Origin: a virus
DNA length: 35,353 nucleotides
Direction: 5' to 3' (one strand)
IMG/VR virus record: IMGVR_UViG_3300045747_000070
Span: 1-35,353 of that record
The position numbers and the translations under genes were made by a program. The notes beneath the pieces were generated by a model, which ran no database searches, had not been told where the DNA came from, and saw only the letters and a list, made by a program, of their open reading frames with translations. Of this stretch, positions 27,351 to 34,700 are shown one piece after another (positions within the stretch are counted from its first letter, which is position 1; each line of letters starts with the position of its first letter).

Positions 27351-28543
27351 TGTGCTAAACCCCATTTTTGAATTGCTTGTTGATATTCTATCCCGTGCGT
27401 GCCGTCGATTGCCTGTCGCATTGCTCTGGCACCACCGATTGTTCCCATTGGATGTCCGTGAACTGCTCCACCAACATTTGCCATATAATTCTTTCCTACT
27501 AGACCCGTAACCTTATCGACTAATCCGGGGTGAAATCCACAACTGAGTACTGGTGTTACGTTATGCTTCAATAGAATCTTCATTGCCTTCTTAAGTTCTA
27601 CTTCATCATCATCACTATAGCCACCACCAATCATTCCAGTCTGGATTGTATCTACGCCCATCAGCCCCGCGAGCATACAGACTACTGACCATGAAATACT
27701 GTACTTATTCTTCTTATCCGTAAAGACTCTATCACCACTCTTCTGAAAGTGTAGGAACATTGGAAGATCTAGCTTGCGAATGCTGTTATAGACTCCAAGA
27801 CCAGACCAGACGTTGATGTGTACTCCTGTGCCACCAGCATTATATACAGACTTGACACGATCTACTATTACATGTGGATCCGCATTAATTGTGTGACAGA
27901 ATACAACCTTGCGACTTTGATTTGCGAGATAGTTTGAAATCATACCAACGCGCTTTTCTAGTGGGCAGAAAACAGGATTACTCATAATCTCGTCTTCTTT
28001 AATAAAATCCACACCACCGTCTACCATCTGCTTTACCATATCCAAAAGTTTATCTGGTGTAAGACCAATCTTTGGTTTTACGATACTTCCGAATAGTGGT
28101 TTGTCATACTGACCAGTATACTTACGGAATCCTGAGATACCGTACTTTGGTCCGAGGAAATTCTTGGTAACACTCTTTGGAAGCTTCAATCCTACAAGTC
28201 TACAGGACTTAATAATTTCGATGTCTACATGTCCACCCATTAGCTGGCAAAGTAGATGACTAATGCCATCAGTCTGCCAATCAGTATTGATCACTGGAAA
28301 GGCAATCTTTACCTTACCATTCTTGACTGTACTAAGCTTGGCTTCATCACCAATGATCTTGCAGCTATAGTTTTCAAAGAGTTCATCAGATTCCCATTCG
28401 TTTCTGACGTTAGGATTTCCTACGCTCTGACCAATAGCAATATTCCATGCAGCGTCTCTCAGAGTAGTTGTACTCTTGACTTTGTATTCTGCTATGAAGT
28501 ATTTGCTCTTGTCTATATCACTCAGGTTTCTAAATAAATTCAT
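27347..28543 (-). CDS. RuBisCO-like protein (form IV)
   Basis: 398 aa, full two-domain RuBisCO large-subunit fold. It keeps GSIVKPKIGL (K156, K158, equivalent to spinach K175/K177), GGVDFIKEDEIMSNP with the carbamylated Lys and metal ligands (K182, D184, E185) and the phosphate loop NVGGAVHGHP. It has lost residues needed for CO2 fixation: LHFQKSGDR has Q267, K268 and D271 where RuBisCO has His294, Arg295 and His298. TIQTGMIGGG has Q301 for His327 and G308 for Lys334. LSCGF keeps Ser379 only. It therefore cannot be a carboxylase and is likely to act by enolisation or decarboxylation of a phosphorylated sugar. It lies in an overlapping operon with a sugar nucleotidyltransferase, cupin and methyltransferase. 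Confidence 0.93.
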   Translation of the reverse strand: MNLFRNLSDIDKSKYFIAEYKVKSTTTLRDAAWNIAIGQSVGNPNVRNEWESDELFENYSCKIIGDEAKLSTVKNGKVKIAFPVINTDWQTDGISHLLCQLMGGHVDIEIIKSCRLVGLKLPKSVTKNFLGPKYGISGFRKYTGQYDKPLFGSIVKPKIGLTPDKLLDMVKQMVDGGVDFIKEDEIMSNPVFCPLEKRVGMISNYLANQSRKVVFCHTINADPHVIVDRVKSVYNAGGTGVHINVWSGLGVYNSIRKLDLPMFLHFQKSGDRVFTDKKNKYSISWSVVCMLAGLMGVDTIQTGMIGGGYSDDDEVELKKAMKILLKHNVTPVLSCGFHPGLVDKVTGLVGKNYMANVGGAVHGHPMGTIGGARAMRQAIDGTHGIEYQQAIQKWGLAQ

Positions 28544-28546
28544 AGT

Positions 28547-28870
28547 TTACTCCACATTGTATTTGTCTTTTGGCAAGGATGGTACCTTGACCACAATCAA
28601 TTCACAATCTTCAAGGAATTCTGGATTTGCAATTTCGCCTTTTTCAAACACGAAAACATCACCAGCATTCAACTCGACATTCTGAATAACCATCTTGCCT
28701 CTAATGAGGTAATTCATTTCCACGCTTTCTTTATGGAAGTGTGGTGCCCAATATTCACCTTTCGCGTGTCTCAGGTACCCAACTTCAAAGTCTGCTGTTT
28801 TATATATGGAGGGTTCAAAGTCGCCTATGAACCAGCCGCGAACAAAGTCGCTTCCTTTATAGGTCTGCAT
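28547..28870 (-). CDS. Cupin-domain protein
   Basis: 107 aa, one small beta-barrel. Metal-binding motif 1 reads EYWAPHFHKESVEMNYLI (His, His, Glu) and motif 2 is GDVFVFEKGEIANPEFLED, in which the usual His is replaced, so metal binding may be weak. Such cupins act as sugar isomerases, epimerases or dioxygenases in carbohydrate pathways. It overlaps the nucleotidyltransferase by 14 nt and lies 3 nt before the RuBisCO-like gene. Confidence 0.85.
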   Translation of the reverse strand: MQTYKGSDFVRGWFIGDFEPSIYKTADFEVGYLRHAKGEYWAPHFHKESVEMNYLIRGKMVIQNVELNAGDVFVFEKGEIANPEFLEDCELIVVKVPSLPKDKYNVE

Positions 28871-29576
28871 GGTATTCCTTGATGTAACGTTCTAGATCTG
28901 CTGGAACGCCAACTGGATGATGCTGCTCATTTGGAATATGAAAGATTCCAACATTCTTACCTTCATCAATCATGTAATTAAACGATGGTCCGATATAGAA
29001 CTCGCCATTATATGCACGATCATTATTTTCGATCATTCTATTGGCACTGTGAACGAAATGCTTTCCCTTAGCCCAATAGTGAATGCCATTCAATGAAACA
29101 TTGCTAATGACTTCCTTCTCACGAATCTCGGCTACGTAACCATGTTTGTCCAATCTGGCATAACTGTTCTTTTCAGTATCAGAATGATATGTGACTACTG
29201 CACCGTCATAGAGGCGCACGTTATAAAGAAACAAACTGGAATCCCATGACATAATTTGGTCACAATTGGCAATGATCAATTCTTCATCATTAGCGATTTC
29301 ATCCGCAAAGAGTAATGCAGAACATGCTGGACCTTCTGTTATGTAATCGATAACTTTGATATTTGCAAATGGAACTGTTCCCTTAATAGCATACTCTATG
29401 TCTTTTAAGTATTCACTGTCTCTTAATAGAAAATGATAATGACCATCGACATCTAGGGTTTCTATTGCCCTTTGAATCATTGGTTTGCCGCCAATATCAA
29501 TCAGAGGCTTTGGTAATTTGTAATGGTCCGTGAAGAATCGCGAACCTAATCCAGCCATAGGAATAATTACATTCAT
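28857..29576 (-). CDS. Sugar-phosphate nucleotidyltransferase
   Basis: 239 aa, NTP_transferase family. The signature is at the N-terminus: MNVIIPMAGLGSRFFTDHYK and LPKPLIDIGGKPMIQRAIE, binding the nucleotide and sugar phosphate. ITEGPACSALLF, LIIANCDQIM (metal-binding D) and YNGEFYIGPSFNYM follow. It would activate a sugar or polyol phosphate as an NDP derivative. First gene of the operon, 46 nt after the promoter at 29622-29650. Confidence 0.88.
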   Translation of the reverse strand: MNVIIPMAGLGSRFFTDHYKLPKPLIDIGGKPMIQRAIETLDVDGHYHFLLRDSEYLKDIEYAIKGTVPFANIKVIDYITEGPACSALLFADEIANDEELIIANCDQIMSWDSSLFLYNVRLYDGAVVTYHSDTEKNSYARLDKHGYVAEIREKEVISNVSLNGIHYWAKGKHFVHSANRMIENNDRAYNGEFYIGPSFNYMIDEGKNVGIFHIPNEQHHPVGVPADLERYIKEYHADL

Positions 29577-29621
29577 TTAGAAATAACTCCAATCAATAAC
29601 ATGAGAATATCTATCTCAGTT

Positions 29622-29650
29622 ATTATAACCTAAACCATTAGACTTGTCAA
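29622..29650 (-). promoter_or_regulatory. Sigma70-like promoter of the RuBisCO-like operon
   Basis: Minus strand TTGACA (29650-29645), 17-nt spacer, TATAAT (29627-29622). It lies in the last codons of the DNA methyltransferase gene. Confidence 0.75.
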
Positions 29651-30487
29651 GCCGTTACTAACTCGCTTTCGAGCAATTTCAGCAAATTCTGGATTCAGTT
29701 CAATAAGAGTTGCATCACAACACAAATTTTGTGCAACTATGCCTGTAGTTCCAGAACCAGCAAATGGATCAAGGACAAAACCACCCGTTGGAGAACCAGC
29801 AGCAATACATGATATTACTAATTCCTCTGGATAAGTCGCATAGTGTTCTACACCGGAAGAGCGAGTTGGAACAGTCCACACGGAACGCTTATTCTTAAGA
29901 TCACCACCACTTACTGTAGGTTCACGAATAGCCTCATAATCGAAATAGTACTTTTCAGACTTCGAAAGAAGAAAAATATACTCATGTGACTTAGTGCAAC
30001 GATCCTTTATGGATTCTGGCATTGGATTTGGCTTCGACCAGATGATATCTTGACGTAGATACCAACCATCCTCCTGTAGTGCGAATGCCACCTTCCAAGG
30101 TATTCCAATCAGATCCTTATGCTTTAATCCGATTGCAGAAGCATTACGGTGTGCCGGTCTACGCTTTGTTCCACCAGTACCACGATGGTTTCCATTTGAA
30201 AGTGTTTGTGCTGGCATATGTGTACCAGATCGTTGTGCTGCATAGGTATCACCTAGATTCAGCCAGAGTGTTCCATTGTCTCTTAGAGTCTCGCGGACCT
30301 CACGAAAAATCTCCACTAGTTTATCTACGTACTCTTTTGGAGTACTTTCCATTCCAACCTGATCTTCCATTTCATAATCTCTGAGTGAGAAGTATGGAGG
30401 GGAAGTCACACAGCAGTTGAAATAATTACGCGGAAGCGTTTTTAGGACTTCCGCGCAGTTGCCGACTAGCACATTCACTTTATTCAT
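29630..30487 (-). CDS. DNA methyltransferase (N4-cytosine or N6-adenine type)
   Basis: 285 aa, beta-class order. The catalytic motif CVTSPPYFSLRDYE comes first (residues about 27-40) and the SAM-binding motif FVLDPFAGSGTTGIVAQ near residue 240. Between are TLWLNLGDTYAAQ and DIIWSKPNPMPE. TSPPY is commonest in N4-cytosine enzymes, but some N6-adenine enzymes use it. No partner restriction gene is next to it, so it is probably an orphan that protects phage DNA or alters expression. Confidence 0.9.
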   Translation of the reverse strand: MNKVNVLVGNCAEVLKTLPRNYFNCCVTSPPYFSLRDYEMEDQVGMESTPKEYVDKLVEIFREVRETLRDNGTLWLNLGDTYAAQRSGTHMPAQTLSNGNHRGTGGTKRRPAHRNASAIGLKHKDLIGIPWKVAFALQEDGWYLRQDIIWSKPNPMPESIKDRCTKSHEYIFLLSKSEKYYFDYEAIREPTVSGGDLKNKRSVWTVPTRSSGVEHYATYPEELVISCIAAGSPTGGFVLDPFAGSGTTGIVAQNLCCDATLIELNPEFAEIARKRVSNGLTSLMV

Positions 30488-30498
30488 AATGATTACAC

Positions 30499-31080
30499 TT
30501 ACAGGTATTTAACCCAACACTTACAGCCCCAAGGGTCTGAGTAATTTCCTTTACCGAAAATTTGATCACATGCATCACGTACACCAACCCAATACGCACC
30601 ATCATAGTAGTAATCATGACCAGACAGTAATCCACCCTTTTTCACTTTCGGCAACCATGCGTTTATATCTTTATACACACTGTCATATTCATGATCCGCA
30701 TCGATGAAAACGAAGTCAAGAGAATTGTCCTTATATAAATTCGCAGTTTCCCAAGAGTTACCTTTGATGACGTTGATTCTATCTCTTACTGGACTGATGT
30801 TTCTTACGAAGTTTTTATAGACACCATCACCAAGACCTTCTTCCTGAGAATTCCAGTATCTTTTGAAATCTTCGTTATCCCAAGAATCAATACAGTCTAG
30901 TTTGATATTCTTTCCTGAATTGACGATTTCAACTGCCAGATATGAGGACGATCTTCCTTTGTATGCACCTATTTCGACAAAATGACTTCCAGAAGGAAAA
31001 TTCTCTACGGCAGCTTCGTACAGAGCGGCATATGTAAAATAATCTTCACCCATATGGGGTGCATTATAAAAATGTTCCAT
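30499..31080 (-). CDS. Class I SAM-dependent methyltransferase (Methyltransf_24-like)
   Basis: 193 aa from ATG 31080 (MEHFYNAPHMGEDYF); the frame is open to 31125. Motif I is FVEIGAYKGRSSSYLA (about residues 34-49), then LDCIDSWDN, LDFVFIDADHEYDSVYKDI and GGLLSGHDYYY. The pattern is shared with sugar and small-molecule methyltransferases. It lies 11 nt upstream of the DNA methyltransferase, in the same direction as the glycan operon, and may serve it. Confidence 0.82.
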   Translation of the reverse strand: MEHFYNAPHMGEDYFTYAALYEAAVENFPSGSHFVEIGAYKGRSSSYLAVEIVNSGKNIKLDCIDSWDNEDFKRYWNSQEEGLGDGVYKNFVRNISPVRDRINVIKGNSWETANLYKDNSLDFVFIDADHEYDSVYKDINAWLPKVKKGGLLSGHDYYYDGAYWVGVRDACDQIFGKGNYSDPWGCKCWVKYL

Positions 31081-31088
31081 GATATTCC

Positions 31089-31448
31089 TTATGGTTGGAC
31101 TGTATGCCAGTTTCCGTATACACAATGGACAAGTTCGTGTCCGATAAATTCTGGCTGATAACTCAACTTAGGATCTATCATATAAATCGTGCATCGTGGC
31201 TCAACTGGTGAATATGTGGAGAATGCGGCTACTTCATTTCCGGCAACTGGCTGTCTTCCGTGTTCCTTTAGAAGCTGAGTCATTTCAGCCTGATCTTTTA
31301 CAAGAACAACATGCAAAGCAAGATCTGTTCTGGTAAGTGTTTCCTTTTCGAAGTAATAACCATCCCCGCCTACACTGCTTGGCGACTTACCGCAGCTAGC
31401 CAATAAACTGACTAGCATAAACCCAACAACTATTAATTTCTTATACAT
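31089..31448 (-). CDS. Lipoprotein with HExxH motif
   Basis: 119 aa. A signal peptide with lipobox LLASC (cleavage before Cys19) predicts a lipid-anchored periplasmic protein. Near the C-terminus FIGHELVHCVYGNWH contains HELVH, the zincin HExxH signature, with a further His. It is short for a metalloprotease, so activity is uncertain. A phage lipoprotein could act in superinfection exclusion or lysis. Confidence 0.78.
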   Translation of the reverse strand: MYKKLIVVGFMLVSLLASCGKSPSSVGGDGYYFEKETLTRTDLALHVVLVKDQAEMTQLLKEHGRQPVAGNEVAAFSTYSPVEPRCTIYMIDPKLSYQPEFIGHELVHCVYGNWHTVQP

Positions 31449-31486
31449 TGAAATACTCCTGTGACCTAAGAGTATTTATTGGGCTT

Positions 31487-31732
31487 TTACCAACTTGAAT
31501 CTGAACCGCCACCAGAGAAGTCGCCACCACCACCAGAAAACGAATCACTCTTGTCGTCGCTGGAAGTGTCAGTGAACCCATCATCAGATGAAGTCCATGT
31601 GCTGTTGTTGAAAAATGAATTGTCTTCTACTACAGAAGACTTTGAGAATAGTTCATCGTCACTGCGACGACACGTACTAGAACAATGACGCTCACACTTT
31701 CGTGCGGTCTTAGGACACTTCTTTTCATTCAT
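31487..31732 (-). CDS. Small Cys-motif protein with Ser/Gly-rich tail
   Basis: 81 aa. The N-terminus carries CPKTARKCERHCSSTCRR (four Cys), the same CPxTxxKCxxxCxxxC pattern as the 26-aa gene at 32187-32267. The middle is Asp/Ser rich and the end is FSGGGGDFSGGGSDSSW. The Cys cluster could bind zinc or form disulfides. Function unknown. Confidence 0.68.
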   Translation of the reverse strand: MNEKKCPKTARKCERHCSSTCRRSDDELFSKSSVVEDNSFFNNSTWTSSDDGFTDTSSDDKSDSFSGGGGDFSGGGSDSSW

Positions 31733-32149
31733 TTAAATAACCTCCGCGTTTCCACGCTCATTTGTAAAATAGACATTGCGAATACCGAACTCGGCAATCG
31801 CTCGCATACAGCCATCACAAGGCTTTGCCATTGCACGCTTACCATCTTCATTACGGACGCGCAAAACGTAAAGATCTGCCTTACGCAGATCATCTACTTC
31901 AACCTTCTTGAGAGCATTCTTGATAGCGTGAATTTCAGCGTGCATGTAGATGCAGTCCTTATTCTTCGCATACTTGGCTTGCATCGGATCAGTCTTCATT
32001 CGATTGACACCAAATGAAATGATGCTATTTCGCAGCGTGATTGCCGCAGCCAGAAAATAACGTTCGTGGTCGCTGGACAGAGCGACCTTTTCCAACAGAC
32101 CGAAAATGTAGTCAGATTTAATCATATGATTATTATAGCATTTTTTCAT
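31733..32149 (-). CDS. Zinc-dependent nucleoside/nucleotide deaminase (CMP/dCMP type)
   Basis: 130-138 aa. The zinc and catalytic motif is IYMHAEIHAI (HAE) with PCDGCMRAI (PCxxC) about 50 residues later, the cytidine/deoxycytidylate deaminase pattern, and AITLRNSIISFGVNR precedes. ATG codons at 32149 and 32125 are both possible. The promoter at 32132-32161 would favour the inner one with almost no leader. Substrate could be dCMP, cytidine or a modified base; T4 cd makes dUMP this way. Confidence 0.85.
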   Translation of the reverse strand: MKKCYNNHMIKSDYIFGLLEKVALSSDHERYFLAAAITLRNSIISFGVNRMKTDPMQAKYAKNKDCIYMHAEIHAIKNALKKVEVDDLRKADLYVLRVRNEDGKRAMAKPCDGCMRAIAEFGIRNVYFTNERGNAEVI

Positions 32150-32161
32150 GATCTAAGTCAA
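32132..32161 (-). promoter_or_regulatory. Sigma70-like promoter at the deaminase start
   Basis: Minus strand TTGACT (32161-32156), 18-nt spacer, TATAAT (32137-32132). Confidence 0.5.
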
Positions 32162-32186
32162 ACTGCCAATAATCTATATAAATCAA

Positions 32187-32267
32187 TCACTTAGAAGGGG
32201 GTGGTGTCTTCTTGCACTTGTTTTTACAGGACATCCAACATTTGGTGTGTGTAACTGGACATTTCAT
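32187..32267 (-). CDS. 26-aa Cys-rich peptide
   Basis: ATG 32267 overlaps the upstream stop as ATGA; stop TGA at 32189-32187. It contains CPVTHTKCWMSCKNKCKK, four Cys with spacing CPxTxxKCxxxCxxxC, then KTPPPSK. The pattern matches the start of the 81-aa protein at 31487-31732. The coupling and shared motif support its reality. Function unknown. Confidence 0.65.
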   Translation of the reverse strand: MKCPVTHTKCWMSCKNKCKKTPPPSK

Positions 32268-32458
32268 GCGAATAATTTTACATCCTGATGGTCAATGTGA
32301 ATGGTCTGATTGTTGTATTTGAATGTGATCTTATGATCATCTTCTGATTGATACTGGTGTTCTTCGAATATTAGTGGAGTAGTAACTCTCATTGATTTCC
32401 AGTGGTTGTTGGCATTTAGAATGATTTCAGCACCGTAGTTCACAGAGTATAACTTCAT
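32264..32458 (-). CDS. Hypothetical protein, 64 aa
   Basis: Beta-rich small protein (KLYSVNYGAEIILNANNHW, then HKITFKYNNQTIHIDHQDVKLF). Coupled to the Cys-rich peptide by ATGA overlap and 2 nt after the upstream gene. No homologue recognised. Confidence 0.65.
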   Translation of the reverse strand: MKLYSVNYGAEIILNANNHWKSMRVTTPLIFEEHQYQSEDDHKITFKYNNQTIHIDHQDVKLFA

Positions 32459-32460
32459 TG

Positions 32461-32706
32461 CTATTCCTTATTCTTTTTAGTACTATCTACGATAGAATCA
32501 AATTTTAGAGTGTTACAGAATAACTCAATTTCCTCGACAGTAACATCTGTGCGCGGATCGTGCATAATGCGAGTCTTATAGTGACCACCCTGATATGAAC
32601 GTTTCTTATCCTCATGAATCAAGTGGATTGTACTTAGAAAGAAATGCTTAATTCTGTCAAAGTATGATGTATGTTCCATCTGAACCTCGTTGTTAGAATC
32701 CATCAT
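32461..32706 (-). CDS. Hypothetical protein, 81 aa
   Basis: Soluble, charged: HTSYFDRIKHFFLSTIHLIH, then a basic stretch (EDKKRSYQGGHYKTRIMHDPRTD) and VEEIELFCNTLKFDSIVDS. Two adjacent ATG codons start it. Function unknown. Confidence 0.65.
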   Translation of the reverse strand: MMDSNNEVQMEHTSYFDRIKHFFLSTIHLIHEDKKRSYQGGHYKTRIMHDPRTDVTVEEIELFCNTLKFDSIVDSTKKNKE

Positions 32707-32751
32707 CCATGATCTCCAGAAATAAGTATCTCTTATACTTATGCGTGTAAA

Positions 32752-32859
32752 TTAATCGCCTTTCCAGATATTATAGATCAGATCAAGGACGCAACAAGTT
32801 ATGACTATCAGTGAACTGCCGAATACTAGTCCGAGACATATCTTTTCATAGAAACTCAT
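32752..32859 (-). CDS. Small membrane protein, 35 aa
   Basis: ATG 32859, stop 32752. One helix (ICLGLVFGSSLIVITCCVLDLI) with three Cys, charged ends. It overlaps the upstream gene by 14 nt. Confidence 0.6.
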   Translation of the reverse strand: MSFYEKICLGLVFGSSLIVITCCVLDLIYNIWKGD

Positions 32860-33127
32860 TTAAATTCTCTCCTAATACTTTTTCACAAATGGGAAGAACT
32901 CTGCGAAATGCACGATCTTCGGCAAGGTGGAGTCTGAGGACTATCCACGAAATATCATTTGGATTTCTTCCAATCTTATTTTCCCATCTGCGTCGCAGTC
33001 GAATCTTTATCAACTCTGCAATTTCCCATGCCGCATGATTAGCATTCGTATATCGTCTTTCGTTCACAATCATGCAAGGTGAAACGATAGCAAGTTTCTT
33101 ACGGGTAATCGTCAAAATCATCACCAT
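32846..33127 (-). CDS. Hypothetical basic protein, 93 aa
   Basis: Helical, Arg-rich middle (HAAWEIAELIKIRLRRRWENKIGRNPNDISWIVLRLHLAEDRAF). An ATG two codons inside is an alternative start. Overlaps both neighbours. Possibly nucleic-acid binding; no family recognised. Confidence 0.62.
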   Translation of the reverse strand: MVMILTITRKKLAIVSPCMIVNERRYTNANHAAWEIAELIKIRLRRRWENKIGRNPNDISWIVLRLHLAEDRAFRRVLPICEKVLGENLNEFL

Positions 33128-33305
33128 CGTGAATCTTTAATGTAGTGTAAATTGTATTGTATAAGATGATTGCGAGACAAGCCATGATAAAATAAACAAA
33201 AATCATAGGATGGAATCTCAATATGAAAACTGTGAGTGTTACTCCAGCAGCAAATCCTAGAAGGATGATACTCGTTCGAACATGTAAATTTAAATTACGA
33301 AACAT
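33099..33305 (-). CDS. Two-helix membrane protein, 68 aa
   Basis: Start at ATG 33305 (MFRNLNLHVRTS); the frame is open to 33398. Two membrane helices (SIILLGFAAGVTLTVFIL and PMIFVYFIMACLAIILYNTIY) and an acidic end (HDGDDFDDYP). Function unknown. Confidence 0.65.
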   Translation of the reverse strand: MFRNLNLHVRTSIILLGFAAGVTLTVFILRFHPMIFVYFIMACLAIILYNTIYTTLKIHDGDDFDDYP

Positions 33306-33315
33306 TTGATATTCC

Positions 33316-33432
33316 TCACCAGAACCTAGAAATCCACAGACCAGCCAAAAATGCACATGCCATGACAGGATTGCCGCACCAGAATGCTGTGAATGCACAA
33401 CCTAGTATAAAACTAGTTCCATCGATTCGCAT
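33316..33432 (-). CDS. Small membrane protein, 38 aa
   Basis: ATG 33432, stop TGA 33316. Hydrophobic throughout (FILGCAFTAFWCGNPVMACAFLAGLWI), with three Cys. It begins 28 nt after the promoter at 33460-33488. Function unknown. Confidence 0.55.
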   Translation of the reverse strand: MRIDGTSFILGCAFTAFWCGNPVMACAFLAGLWISRFW

Positions 33433-33459
33433 ATTCAAAACTCCATAACAATAGACTAC

Positions 33460-33488
33460 ATTATACCATCATTCTTTCTTAATATCAA
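33460..33488 (-). promoter_or_regulatory. Sigma70-like promoter
   Basis: Minus strand TTGATA, spacer TTAAGAAAGAATGATGG (17), TATAAT (33465-33460). Confidence 0.65.
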
Positions 33489-33675
33489 GTGCCGGATTGT
33501 TTCTGGCATGGACGATACATTCCAGTTCCAAATTCTTACGAATATGAACTTCACAGAACATTGTTTTCGTAAGATTGAGTGCTTCTGTAAAATTGCGATA
33601 GGCACCCATGACACGATCAGCGGCAGGAATGTAGACTTCAAAAAGATCTTTGTTAACCATGTGAGTATTTTCCAT
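33469..33675 (-). CDS. Hypothetical protein, 68 aa
   Basis: Preceded by AGGAG at good spacing. Mixed alpha/beta (LFEVYIPAADRVMGAYRNFTEAL, then MFCEVHIRKNLELECIVHARNN). Its end overlaps the promoter at 33460-33488. No homologue recognised. Confidence 0.68.
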   Translation of the reverse strand: MENTHMVNKDLFEVYIPAADRVMGAYRNFTEALNLTKTMFCEVHIRKNLELECIVHARNNPALDIKKE

Positions 33676-33717
33676 AGAGGGACACTCCTTTACTTATATG
33701 TCGCGAAATGGCGACTC

Positions 33718-34047
33718 TTAGGCTCTCTTGTATAGACTGATGAATGTATCGAGTTCCAGTGAATCTCTTTTTTCCCATCGGCAATCGGGCTTATCATAAA
33801 GAACCCAACCATCCTTTAATTCTACAATGACCGCATGATGTCCCATGTCACTCCAAGGATCATCAACCACACAAGCCCACTTCTCACCAACTTCTGGCTT
33901 CCACCTGAACGTCATGACTCTCCATAGACTGGTGCGATACGATCTCCATACAAATTTAGCAGCCGCAAGACCAATGAATGCTCCTAATGATAAACTAGAT
34001 GGAACAATGACCAAAAGTAAAAAAAGACCAAGAATCCAATTACTCAT
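33718..34047 (-). CDS. Membrane-anchored hypothetical protein, 109 aa
   Basis: Start at ATG 34047 (MSNWILGLF), just after the upstream stop. Two N-terminal hydrophobic stretches (WILGLFLLLVIVPSSLSLGAF and LAAAKFVW). Then a soluble domain: GEKWACVVDDPWSDMGHHAVIVELKDGWVLY. Function unknown. Confidence 0.68.
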   Translation of the reverse strand: MSNWILGLFLLLVIVPSSLSLGAFIGLAAAKFVWRSYRTSLWRVMTFRWKPEVGEKWACVVDDPWSDMGHHAVIVELKDGWVLYDKPDCRWEKRDSLELDTFISLYKRA

Positions 34048-34048
34048 T

Positions 34049-34348
34049 TTAGCAACCCTCAAATAGATCGGCAGGAGCACCTAGAGCATCACGCAGACGT
34101 TCCAGAATATCCTGACGATAAGAATAGTGTCCGAGATACTGTAGCAGAGTGAACTGACCAGAATCAGTCACAGACCAATCGCGCATGAACTTGTCATAGG
34201 CAGGAGGATTGGCTGCTACCCAATCGAACAGACGCATCGACGCATTTCCATAATAACTCACCATACTTCTCCCCACATTAGTTCCAGATGCAATGATGAC
34301 CATTTCGCCCTTTGGAATTCCACTATTACACCATTCGTCAATCTTCAT
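34049..34348 (-). CDS. Hypothetical protein with P-loop-like start
   Basis: 99 aa. The start KIDEWCNSGIPKGEMVIIASGTNVGRSMVSYYG looks like the strand-loop region of RecA/DnaB-type ATPases, but the loop reads GTNVGRS, lacking the Walker Lys, and no Walker B follows. It may be a decayed or re-used ATPase fragment. The C-terminus is GQFTLLQYLGHYSYRQDILERLRDAL. Confidence 0.65.
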   Translation of the reverse strand: MKIDEWCNSGIPKGEMVIIASGTNVGRSMVSYYGNASMRLFDWVAANPPAYDKFMRDWSVTDSGQFTLLQYLGHYSYRQDILERLRDALGAPADLFEGC

Positions 34349-34349
34349 G

Positions 34350-34700
34350 TCATACTCCCATCATCTTCTTGACAACTCTGGTGATTCTACGCTTCGCACG
34401 CTTTTCATATGACTTCTTGCGTTCCTTGTAGAACTTAGTCAGATTTGGAGTCGGAGCAGGAACCATATACGCACCAAAACGATCCATTCTATTTTGATAT
34501 TCTGGTGAAATAGGAATAGCGGCATCCAGATCTCGCATCTTGTTTGCTTGCTTATTGACCATATGAGTAACAATGTTATTTACCGCTACTCCTAGCTTTC
34601 GATAAGTCTTCTTATAACCCGGAGCATACTCAATTTCAAGAACGGTGATTGTTCTGACTTTCTTTGAAAGAGAAAGTTTTTGATATTCTTCCCAACTCAT
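34350..34700 (-). CDS. Hypothetical basic protein, 116 aa
   Basis: Soluble, with a very basic C-terminal helix (KFYKERKKSYEKRAKRRITRVVKKMM). The N-terminal half includes VLEIEYAPGYKKTYRKLGVAVNNI. Nucleic-acid binding is plausible. One nt from each neighbour, so operonic. Confidence 0.68.
   Translation of the reverse strand: MSWEEYQKLSLSKKVRTITVLEIEYAPGYKKTYRKLGVAVNNIVTHMVNKQANKMRDLDAAIPISPEYQNRMDRFGAYMVPAPTPNLTKFYKERKKSYEKRAKRRITRVVKKMMGV

Noticed and set aside
27347-28543. A true CO2-fixing RuBisCO large subunit
   Set aside because: Catalytic positions equivalent to His294, Arg295, His298, His327 and Lys334 are substituted, so it is called form IV (RuBisCO-like).
33456-33641. Minus-strand 61-codon frame
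   Set aside because: Overlaps the 33469-33675 gene in another frame; the latter has AGGAG and a better composition.
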